A stretch of DNA of 6,140 nt from the NCBI GenBank assembly GCA_029938505.1, contig JAOZUV010000131.1:1-6140 (forward strand). Direction: 5' to 3'. The position numbers and the translations under genes are program-made. The first letter of the stretch is position 1, and each line of letters opens with the position of its first letter. The DNA is from Bacteroidales bacterium (GTDB taxonomy: Bacteria > Bacteroidota > Bacteroidia > Bacteroidales > GCA-2711565). Below the pieces are notes generated by a model, which was not told the DNA's origin, made no database searches, and saw only the letters and a list, made by a program, of their open reading frames with translations. Shown here one piece after another: positions 1-6,140 of the stretch.

Positions 1-1362
1 TATGCCGATGGTTATGAAATGTTCACCGAAATGGGTGAAGCCGTTGTGGGTGAGCATGTCAAAGTTCTTGCTCATTTTACGAAATTAGATATCTATAAAC
101 CTGTTGATAATGCAACTGTTTATATGAATATTATTTTGGACGATAAAGTATTATTTACAACAAAAAAATTCGCAAAACATAAAGCGGGTATTTATGAGAG
201 CGAATTTATATTATCAAAAGAAGGTAATTACGATTTTGAGTTTGTTTTAGAAACAGGCGATAAAGTTATTAAATTTCTTGAAGCCGGAGTTCATGCTTGT
301 GAGCATCATCACGTAGATGAAGCTCATGCTGAAGAAGTAACAGGAATCACCTTTTTAAAAGAGCAAGCCTGGAAAGTTGATTTTGCCACTACCGAAGTTG
401 TAGAAGAAGATTTTAATTATACTGTAAAAGCCAGTGGCGAATTATTGCCTGCCCGTGGAGGTTTCCAAGGAATTACTGCCAAAAGTAGTGGAATCATTAA
501 TTTTATAAAACCCCTTTTAGATGATGGAGCTTTCGTAAAACAAGGGGACGCTTTATTCAGTATTTCAGGTGAAGGCTTATCCGAAAATAATATAGAAAAT
601 CGCTTTGCCATTGTTTCTAGTCAATATGAAAAAAGCAAAGCAAATTTTAATCGAAAGAAACTTTTGTATCAGGAAAAAATTGTTTCTACTCGTGCTTATG
701 AAGAGAGTCTTTCTCAATTCAAAATTGATAGTTCTCAGTATTTTAATTTATTGAAAGAATACCAAGTGAGTGGCATTCAAATATCGGCACCAATTTCTGG
801 GAACATTTATGAATTAACAGTGAGCAATGGCGATTATGTTGTTCAGGGACAAAGTATCGCACAAATACTAGACAATAATAAAATGCGTATTCATGTGGAT
901 GTTCCACAACGTTATTTTGCATTGCTTGATGATATTCAATCTTTGAATTTTAAAACAGCTTATAACGACAATGTTTTTACACTTGAAGAACTCAATGGCC
1001 GATTATTAACTAGAGGATCTTATGCCACAAAAAATTCAGGATTTGTCCCAATAATTTTTGAGATTGATAGTCATGGTTTATTGGCGGGTTCTTTCGTGGA
1101 ATGTTGGTTGCAAACCAAACCAATTCCTAATCGTATTGTTATTCCAAAATCAGCTTTAATCGAAGAGCAAGGTAGTTTTTATGTCTATGTTCAAATTAAT
1201 GGCGAAACCTATGAAAAAAGGTATGTTAAACTGAATGTCTCCGATGGTAAACAAATATGGGTAACCGAAGGCCTTGAAGCTAGCGAACGTATCGTTAGTA
1301 AAGGGGCAATGTTGGTTAAAGTTTCTGCTGCAACGGCTTCAGTACCGGTTCATCAACATTAA
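1..1362 (+). CDS. Periplasmic adaptor (membrane fusion protein) of a heavy-metal RND efflux system, 5'-partial
   Basis: The frame is open from the first base (YADGYE before the first Met at base 19), so the true start and signal sequence lie upstream; 453 codons are visible. Numbering from the window edge, residues 1-97 form a small beta-rich N-terminal domain (EMGEAVVGEHVKVLAHFTKL), of a kind seen in Bacteroidota CusB/CzcB-type adaptors. It is followed by a His/Cys-rich linker (H98, C100, H102-H104, H109). Two biotinyl-lipoyl half-motifs follow, at about 155-190 (SSGIINFIKPLLDDGAFVKQ) and 258-290 (ISAPISGNIYELTVSNGDYV). They flank a short alpha-helical hairpin at about 197-255. A beta-barrel region (about 295-370) and a membrane-proximal domain (about 378-445) complete the HlyD/CusB architecture. 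The protein would bridge the permease and the outer-membrane channel. It is followed 27 nt later by the permease gene. The three-methionine Cu site of E. coli CusB is not evident in the visible part. The family is clear; the metal is not. Confidence 0.92.
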   Translation, partial: YADGYEMFTEMGEAVVGEHVKVLAHFTKLDIYKPVDNATVYMNIILDDKVLFTTKKFAKHKAGIYESEFILSKEGNYDFEFVLETGDKVIKFLEAGVHACEHHHVDEAHAEEVTGITFLKEQAWKVDFATTEVVEEDFNYTVKASGELLPARGGFQGITAKSSGIINFIKPLLDDGAFVKQGDALFSISGEGLSENNIENRFAIVSSQYEKSKANFNRKKLLYQEKIVSTRAYEESLSQFKIDSSQYFNLLKEYQVSGIQISAPISGNIYELTVSNGDYVVQGQSIAQILDNNKMRIHVDVPQRYFALLDDIQSLNFKTAYNDNVFTLEELNGRLLTRGSYATKNSGFVPIIFEIDSHGLLAGSFVECWLQTKPIPNRIVIPKSALIEEQGSFYVYVQINGETYEKRYVKLNVSDGKQIWVTEGLEASERIVSKGAMLVKVSAATASVPVHQH

Positions 1363-1389
1363 TATGGTTTAATAATAAAGACAAAAGAA

Positions 1390-4300
1390 ATGTTAAATAA
1401 AATAATAAAATACTCGCTAGAGAACCGATTACTGGTTATGTTTCTTGCCATGGTTTTGATCGTTGGAGGAAGTTATACTGCCAGTAAAGTGGAAGTGGAT
1501 GTATTTCCGGATCTAACGGCTCCATCGGTGGCTATTCTTACCGAATCGCATGGTATGGCTACTGAGGATGTTGAGATGATGGTTACTTTTCCTATTGAAA
1601 CTGCCGTGAATGGTGCAGCTGATGTAAGACGTGTACGCTCAACCACCACTGCCGGTTTTTCCATTGTTTGGGTAGATTTTGATTGGGGAATGGATACCTA
1701 TGAAGCTAGACAAATTGTAAATGAGAAGCTCGCTATTATACGTGAAAAGCTACCTAAAGGTGCAGGCGATCCTATTTTGGCTCCGCAATCTTCTATCATG
1801 GGCGAGATCATGCTGATTGTATTGCAGTCGAATAAATTAGATCCGATGACCCTTCGTACCATAGCCGACTGGGATGTATCCCCACGTTTGTTGGCTGTGA
1901 ATGGTGTTTCTCAAATTATAACCATTGGCGGCGATGTGAAACAATACCAAATTTTATTAAACCCTCATAAACTGAAATATTACAACATTAGTTTGGATGA
2001 GGTTATGGCCGTTTGCCGTGGGATGAATGAAAATATTGCAGGTGGTATATTAAATGAATATGGTCAGGAATACGTGATCCGTGGTATTGGTCGGACTCAT
2101 GAAATTGCAGAAATTGCCAATAGTTTGGTTCGTTATTCTGATGGAGCTCCGATTAAATTGAGCGATATTGCTGAGGTTAAAATTGGCTCACGTGAACCTA
2201 AAATTGGTGATGCCTTTTTGAATGGTGATCGAGCTGTTGTGATGACAGTTATGCGCCAACCAAATGCCAATACGATCGATCTGACGGAAAATATTGACCT
2301 GGCTTTAGCCGAATTGGAGAAATCATTACCAAAAGAAGTGACTATTAATAGTCATGTTTTTCGTCAAGCAGATTTTATTTCTACTTCGGTAAATAATGTG
2401 ACGAGAGCTTTATTTGAAGGAGCCATATTTGTGGTGGTGATTCTATTCCTCTTTTTAATGAATGGGCGAACCACTATTATTTCGGTCATTGCCATTCCTA
2501 TTTCACTGATCATTTCCATTATTATTATCAAGTTAATGGGCTTCACAATTAATACCATGTCTCTAGGTGGAATGGCTATTGCCATTGGCGATTTGGTAGA
2601 TGATGCCATCATTGATGTGGAAAATGTGCTAAAACGATTGAAGGAGAATCATCGTTTATCCACGGATCAGCAAAGGGGGCGATTACGGGTAATTTACGAT
2701 GCCTCTATGGAAATTCGTTCATCCATTATTCATGCTACTTTTATCATCATTGTAGCTTTTATTCCTTTGTTTTTCTTATCGGGAATGGAAGGCAGAATGT
2801 TACGTCCATTGGGAATCACGTTTATTGTTTCACTCTTTGCATCCCTTTTGGTTGCTTTAACAATTACGCCTGTACTTTGTAGCTATTTGTTGAAAGGTGA
2901 TAAACAATTATCGAGACCTATTGAAGGTGGGAATATTTTAGTTCGAAAACTAAATGCAGGTTATACCAATTTGTTAGGACGATTATTGAGGTTTAAAAAA
3001 TTGATTATTGGTATTCCTGTTGCTCTCTTTGTGATTGCATTGGTCGTATTGTTAAATTTTGGTCGGAGTTTCCTTCCTGAATTTAACGAAGGTGTTTTAA
3101 CCATAATTACCACAACTGTTCCTGGAGTTTCTCTGGACGAAAGTAATCGACTGACTTCTTTAGTTGAGAAATCTCTTATTGATTTACCCGAGGTTGAAGT
3201 CATAACTCGTCGTACGGGTAGAGCCGAGATGAGTGAGCATGCACATGGTGGTTCAAACTCATCTGAAATTGATGTTCCTTTTAACTTAAAGGATCGGAAT
3301 ATGGATGAATTTATGGAAGCTGTTAGGCATAAGATGGATGGTTTAGTCGGTTTGAGTGTAGTGATTGGACAGCCTCTTTCACATCGCATCGATCATATGT
3401 TATCGGGTACACGCGCTCAAATTGCCATGAAAATTTTTGGAAAAGACATTGGTCGGATGTATGAATTGGCCAATGAAATAAAAGCTAAATCTGCGCATAT
3501 CGAAGGCTTGGTGGATGTTACTGTTGAGCAATTGATCGAAGTTCCCCAAATTCAAATTCGTCCACGCAGAGAGATCTTGGCTCGTTACGGAATTAGTATG
3601 CCACAGTTTAACGAATTTGTGGGTGTGGTTTTTGCCGGCGAAAATATTTCGAATGTTTTTGAAGGCAATAAACGTTTTGAAATGATTGTTCGTTTCAATC
3701 AGGATTCACGCTCAAGCATGGAGGGTATTAAAGATGCCTTGATAGATACCGGAAAAGGTGAGAAGATTCCTTTTGGCCTCGTGGCTGATATTATCTCTTC
3801 ATCGGGACCAGTAACCATCAATCGCGAAAATGTACAGCGGAAGCTGGTTGTTTCGGCCAATGTTGCCAATCGCGATCTGCGAAGCGTTGTGAATGATGTA
3901 AAACAGCTGATCGAAAAAGATGTTAAAATTCCTGAGAATTATTATATCGAATATGGCGGACAGTTTGAAAGCGAAGAGCAGGCATCACGCATGTTAGTAT
4001 TAACAAGTTTTCTTGCCATTTTTGTCATTTTCTTATTGCTATATCAAGAATTTCAAAGTCTGAAATTAGCGGGTATTATTATGCTTAATTTACCATTGGC
4101 TATGATTGGTGGTGTGTTGGCCATTTATTTGTCATCCGCAGTTTTGAGTATTCCGGCTATTATCGGATTCATTACGTTGTTTGGGATTGCTACGCGGAAT
4201 GGAATCTTATTGATTTCACGTTTCCAGAATTTGGAGGGTAGTGGATTGAGTTTAAAAGATACCATCGTTAAAGGTGCCAGTGATCGACTGAATCCTATTT

Positions 4301-4503
4301 TAATGACAGCTTTAACAGCTGCTCTCGCACTAATTCCTTTAGTTATTTATAGCGATCGTCCAGGGAATGAAATTCAAAGCCCAATGGCTGTTGTAATTCT
4401 TGGAGGATTGATTACTTCTACTTTGTTAAATCTTTTTGTAATTCCGGCAGCATATATGATTGGCGGTGGCGGTAAGGTTGATAAAACAAAGATTAAACTT
4501 TAA
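1390..4503 (+). CDS. CusA/CzcA-family heavy-metal efflux RND permease (inner-membrane proton/metal antiporter)
   Basis: This is a full-length 1037-residue HME-RND permease; the family is usually about 1020-1080 residues. Twelve membrane segments fit: about 12-31, 340-358, 362-384, 388-408, 446-466, 473-499, 538-557, 868-887, 893-914, 921-942, 970-987 and 998-1022, with two large periplasmic loops after the first and seventh. TM4 carries the family's acidic signature, IGDLVDDAIIDVEN (residues 399-412). D404 and E411 align with the conserved Asp/Glu of CusA, and D401, D405 and D409 are further acids. Other family landmarks are VDVFPDLTAPSV (36-47), FLPEFNEG (561-568), TGRAEMSEHAHGG (609-621), SHRIDHMLSGTRAQ (664-677) and INRENVQRKLVVSANV in the second loop. 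By eye the CusA periplasmic Met ligands are replaced (LTIITTT where CusA has LLYMPST, SSEIDV where CusA has LEMVET), so copper/silver specificity is not supported. The ATG at 1390 is chosen because TM1 follows directly; the leader is A-rich with no strong Shine-Dalgarno. The next gene starts 2 nt after the stop. Confidence 0.97.
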   Translation: MLNKIIKYSLENRLLVMFLAMVLIVGGSYTASKVEVDVFPDLTAPSVAILTESHGMATEDVEMMVTFPIETAVNGAADVRRVRSTTTAGFSIVWVDFDWGMDTYEARQIVNEKLAIIREKLPKGAGDPILAPQSSIMGEIMLIVLQSNKLDPMTLRTIADWDVSPRLLAVNGVSQIITIGGDVKQYQILLNPHKLKYYNISLDEVMAVCRGMNENIAGGILNEYGQEYVIRGIGRTHEIAEIANSLVRYSDGAPIKLSDIAEVKIGSREPKIGDAFLNGDRAVVMTVMRQPNANTIDLTENIDLALAELEKSLPKEVTINSHVFRQADFISTSVNNVTRALFEGAIFVVVILFLFLMNGRTTIISVIAIPISLIISIIIIKLMGFTINTMSLGGMAIAIGDLVDDAIIDVENVLKRLKENHRLSTDQQRGRLRVIYDASMEIRSSIIHATFIIIVAFIPLFFLSGMEGRMLRPLGITFIVSLFASLLVALTITPVLCSYLLKGDKQLSRPIEGGNILVRKLNAGYTNLLGRLLRFKKLIIGIPVALFVIALVVLLNFGRSFLPEFNEGVLTIITTTVPGVSLDESNRLTSLVEKSLIDLPEVEVITRRTGRAEMSEHAHGGSNSSEIDVPFNLKDRNMDEFMEAVRHKMDGLVGLSVVIGQPLSHRIDHMLSGTRAQIAMKIFGKDIGRMYELANEIKAKSAHIEGLVDVTVEQLIEVPQIQIRPRREILARYGISMPQFNEFVGVVFAGENISNVFEGNKRFEMIVRFNQDSRSSMEGIKDALIDTGKGEKIPFGLVADIISSSGPVTINRENVQRKLVVSANVANRDLRSVVNDVKQLIEKDVKIPENYYIEYGGQFESEEQASRMLVLTSFLAIFVIFLLLYQEFQSLKLAGIIMLNLPLAMIGGVLAIYLSSAVLSIPAIIGFITLFGIATRNGILLISRFQNLEGSGLSLKDTIVKGASDRLNPILMTALTAALALIPLVIYSDRPGNEIQSPMAVVILGGLITSTLLNLFVIPAAYMIGGGGKVDKTKIKL

Positions 4504-4505
4504 AT

Positions 4506-5714
4506 ATGAGCGATATGTATAAAAACTATCAACTAAAAATAGGAGCCTTATTGATTGCATTTTTATTCATGAATGCAAGCTATGCTCAACAGGATTTAAG
4601 AAGTGTTTTGGATGAGATTATGCAGAATAACCAACAATTAAAAGTGGCTGCAAAAGAAAGCGAACGTTTAAAAATTGAATCAACCATAGGTTTGTTGCCT
4701 GCTGATCCTGAAATAGGATTTGGCTATATGTGGGGCAATCCAACGGCTATTGGTAATAAAAAAGAATTGAGTATTACTCAGAGTTTTGATTTCCCAACGG
4801 TTTATACTTCTAAGTTTAAATACAGTCGGATTCAACAAACAATGGCTGATAAATTGTTTCAGAAAAGTAAGCAAGAGCTTGTTTCTGTTGCTTTGAATTT
4901 GATGATTGAATTAATTTATCATCAAAAATTATTGACGGTATTGGAAGATCGTTATGTAGATGTGAAAAAGGTAAGTGAAATGACCCGACGAATGTTGGAG
5001 GCAGGAGAAATTGGGATGCTTGAGAAAGATAAAGCTGATTTGCAGTTGTTGAAACTTCAAAATGCAGTGGAGATTTGTAAAACAGATATGCACAAAATAT
5101 TGATTAGCTTGAAGGCCTTAAACGGGAATAAAGCGATCACTATTGATAGTAAGATGTATCCTGATTTTCTTTCTCTGGCAGATGAAGCAAATAGTCGTCA
5201 ATTATTTCTTAAGCAGAATGCTGAATATTTGATGATGAAAAATGAAGTTGATTTACAGCAACAGCAAATCAGGGTGAGCAATAATGAGTATTTACCCAAT
5301 TTCTCTGTTTCTTATGCTTCTGAAACTATTTTGGATGATCGACTAAAAGGGGTCAAGGCTGGTTTAAGTATTCCATTGTGGCATAAACGCAATACGGTTA
5401 AATTATCGAAAATTGCTTTTAGTGAGAAGGAAGACCAAATGATTGGTTTTAATCAGAAGATGGAAGCCGAATGGGGACAATTGTGGGCACAGCATCAAAG
5501 CCAAAAAAATCGTTTTTTGACAATGAAAATTTTGCTGGAAAGGATTATTCCGAACAAAAGTTTGTTGATGGCTTTTGATTTGGGTGAAATTTCTTTAATG
5601 GAATTTATTACCGAATCGGCATTTTATTACGATAGTCAGGATTCTTTTCTGGAATTGGAAAAACAATTGTTTTTAACGATTGTGGAAATTAAAAAAGTGG
5701 AATTGGCATTGTAG
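4506..5714 (+). CDS. TolC/CusC-like outer-membrane efflux channel of the RND system
   Basis: This 402-residue protein of the outer membrane efflux protein (OEP/TolC) family would form the trimeric exit duct for the adaptor and permease encoded just upstream. Residues 1-27 are a signal peptide: a charged start, a hydrophobic core (IGALLIAFLF) and a probable cleavage site after ASYA before QQ. There is no lipobox cysteine, so unlike CusC it is probably not lipid-anchored. Two OEP repeats are visible. The first (about 30-210) has the N-terminal helix, a beta-strand pair around LLPADPEIGFGYMWGNP (63-79) and TQSFDFP, then long helices. The second (about 225-400) has a helix rich in Gln, LPNFSVSYASE (263-273) and KAGLSIPLW, then the final helices. 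It is somewhat shorter than typical TolC-family proteins (roughly 420-490). The start at 4506 lies 2 nt after the permease stop, so translation is probably coupled. An in-frame ATG at 4515 (MYKNYQ) would also leave a good signal peptide, and the true start is uncertain between them. Confidence 0.93.
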   Translation: MSDMYKNYQLKIGALLIAFLFMNASYAQQDLRSVLDEIMQNNQQLKVAAKESERLKIESTIGLLPADPEIGFGYMWGNPTAIGNKKELSITQSFDFPTVYTSKFKYSRIQQTMADKLFQKSKQELVSVALNLMIELIYHQKLLTVLEDRYVDVKKVSEMTRRMLEAGEIGMLEKDKADLQLLKLQNAVEICKTDMHKILISLKALNGNKAITIDSKMYPDFLSLADEANSRQLFLKQNAEYLMMKNEVDLQQQQIRVSNNEYLPNFSVSYASETILDDRLKGVKAGLSIPLWHKRNTVKLSKIAFSEKEDQMIGFNQKMEAEWGQLWAQHQSQKNRFLTMKILLERIIPNKSLLMAFDLGEISLMEFITESAFYYDSQDSFLELEKQLFLTIVEIKKVELAL

Positions 5715-5730
5715 TTTTATTGTATAATCT

Positions 5731-5802
5731 ACGTCATTCCAGACTTGATCCGGAATCTCAAAATCAAAGCAGTGAGATGCTGAATTAAATTCAGCATGAC
5801 GT
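5731..5802. repeat. 72-nt palindromic intergenic element with cloverleaf folding potential
   Basis: The element starts with ACGTCAT (5731-5737) and ends with the inverse ATGACGT (5796-5802). It can fold into four stems with no unpaired base between them. The outer stem is ACGTC/GACGT (5731-5735 with 5798-5802). Arm 1 (5736-5756) pairs ATTCCAGA with TCCGGAAT, with one A-C mismatch and a CTTGA loop. Arm 2 (5757-5776) pairs CTCA with TGAG around a 12-nt loop. Arm 3 (5777-5797) pairs ATGCTGAAT with ATTCAGCAT perfectly around TAA. The wording (CGTCATTCC...GATCCGGAATCTC, ATGCTGAAT...TTCAGCATGACG) resembles dispersed intergenic palindromes I remember from several bacterial groups; this is recall, not a search. 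Only one copy is in the window, so calling it a repeat is inference. It lies 16 nt after the channel gene, in what would be the operon's 3' untranslated region. Confidence 0.6.
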
Positions 5803-5808
5803 TAGAAC

Positions 5809-5846
5809 AAAAAAAGGGTGCAACCTTAAGGTTGCACCCTTTTTTT
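5809..5846. terminator. Bidirectional rho-independent terminator (perfect 38-nt palindrome)
   Basis: Seven A (5809-5815), a 10-bp stem GGGTGCAACC (5816-5825) with GGTTGCACCC (5830-5839), the loop TTAA (5826-5829) and seven T (5840-5846) make an uninterrupted inverted repeat. On the plus strand the stem-loop and T-run end the efflux operon transcript, about 95 nt after the channel stop. Read on the minus strand, the same structure also ends in seven T and closes the yebC transcript, 18 nt after its stop. The convergent layout makes a shared terminator the natural reading. Confidence 0.93.
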
Positions 5847-5863
5847 AATACAGTATAAATTCT

Positions 5864-6140
5864 TTATAATTCTTCTATTAATTCATCGGTGATTTCCAAA
5901 GTGTGGAAAACATTTTGAACATCATCATCTTCCTCAAAAACATCAATCACTTTCATGATCTTTAAGGCAGCTTCGGTATCGAGTGTAATGGTATCGTTAG
6001 GGATTCGTTGAAGCTCTGCATTTTCAGGCTCAATGCCCATTGACTCCAGCTTCTTCATCATATTCCCAAAATCTTCCATAGATGTTGTTATCGTATAAAA
6101 ATCATCATTGAGTTCGATATCTTCGGCACCCCCATCAATC
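5864..6140 (-). CDS. yebC: YebC/PmpR/TACO1-family protein, 5'-partial (C-terminal part only)
   Basis: The minus-strand frame is open from the right edge to the TAA at 5864-5866, showing 91 codons that begin IDGGAEDIELNDDFYTITTS. The ATG at 6079 is an internal methionine and not the start, because family-typical sequence continues upstream of it. The visible part matches the end of domain 2 and domain 3 of E. coli YebC (about 246 residues): GAEDIELNDDFYTITTS for GAEDVVTYDDGAIDVYT, AELQRIPNDTITLDTEAA for AEVSMIPSTKADMDAETA, and VFEEDDDVQNVFHTLEITDE for [20 protein letters not shown]. Members have long been annotated as DNA-binding transcriptional regulators (PmpR). The mitochondrial homologue TACO1 is a translation activator, and recent work links bacterial members to ribosome function. 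The gene converges on the efflux operon and shares its terminator; nothing links it functionally to metal efflux. Confidence 0.95.
   Translation of the reverse strand, partial: IDGGAEDIELNDDFYTITTSMEDFGNMMKKLESMGIEPENAELQRIPNDTITLDTEAALKIMKVIDVFEEDDDVQNVFHTLEITDELIEEL

Noticed and set aside
19..21. ATG at base 19 as the adaptor start
   Set aside because: The frame is open to the window edge with family-like sequence before it, and a start here would leave the protein without a signal peptide and with part of its N-terminal domain missing.
2961..3389. Minus-strand open frame of 142 codons inside the permease gene
   Set aside because: It lies opposite a strongly conserved RND coding region, has no recognisable family features, and is explained as an antisense shadow. 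The shorter minus-strand frames at 417-611, 1473-1664, 2364-2612 and 4680-4874 are rejected for the same reason.
5723..5728. TATAAT resembling a -10 promoter box just after the channel gene
   Set aside because: No plus-strand gene follows before the terminator, no -35 partner is evident, and Bacteroidota promoters use a different -10 (TAnnTTTG), so this is chance in AT-rich sequence.
5731..5802. Cloverleaf element as a tRNA gene
   Set aside because: The overall shape and 72-nt length recall a tRNA, but the arms are wrong: the outer stem is only 5 bp, no T-loop (TTCGA-type) or D-loop motif is present, and the middle arm has a 4-bp stem with a 12-nt loop.
6077..6079. Internal ATG as the start of a small 71-residue protein
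   Set aside because: The upstream in-frame residues match YebC domain 2, so this is an internal codon of a longer gene that runs off the right edge.

Overview
The window comes from an AT-rich bacterial genome, most likely a member of the Bacteroidota. The protein sequences look like Bacteroidota heavy-metal efflux proteins, and the gene starts have A-rich leaders with no clear GGAGG ribosome-binding site, which is usual in that phylum. The exact order or genus cannot be read from the sequence.

Positions 1-5714 hold three plus-strand genes that form one tripartite heavy-metal efflux operon of the RND class. First is a periplasmic adaptor (membrane fusion protein) whose start lies upstream of the window. 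Next, 27 nt downstream, is a complete 1037-residue CusA/CzcA-family inner-membrane proton antiporter. Last, 2 nt after its stop, is a 402-residue TolC/CusC-like outer-membrane channel with a signal peptide. Together they would carry a metal cation from the periplasm or inner membrane across the outer membrane, driven by proton influx. The metal cannot be assigned. The periplasmic methionine ligands of E. coli CusA are not evident, the membrane signature is IGDLVDDAIIDVEN, and both the adaptor and the permease carry periplasmic histidine-rich stretches.

Positions 5715-5863 are intergenic but dense with structure. A 72-nt palindromic element (5731-5802) folds on paper into a four-stem cloverleaf whose arms abut without spare bases. 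It is followed by a perfect 38-nt palindrome (5809-5846) that works as a rho-independent terminator in both directions. This fits the convergent gene arrangement.

Positions 5864-6140 hold the C-terminal 91 codons of a minus-strand yebC (YebC/PmpR/TACO1 family), whose start lies beyond the right edge. No stretch longer than 300 nt lacks a gene. I see no RNA gene of a known family, insertion sequence or CRISPR array. The core content is a well-known type of system. The least explained items are the cloverleaf element and the adaptor's extra N-terminal domain with its His/Cys cluster.
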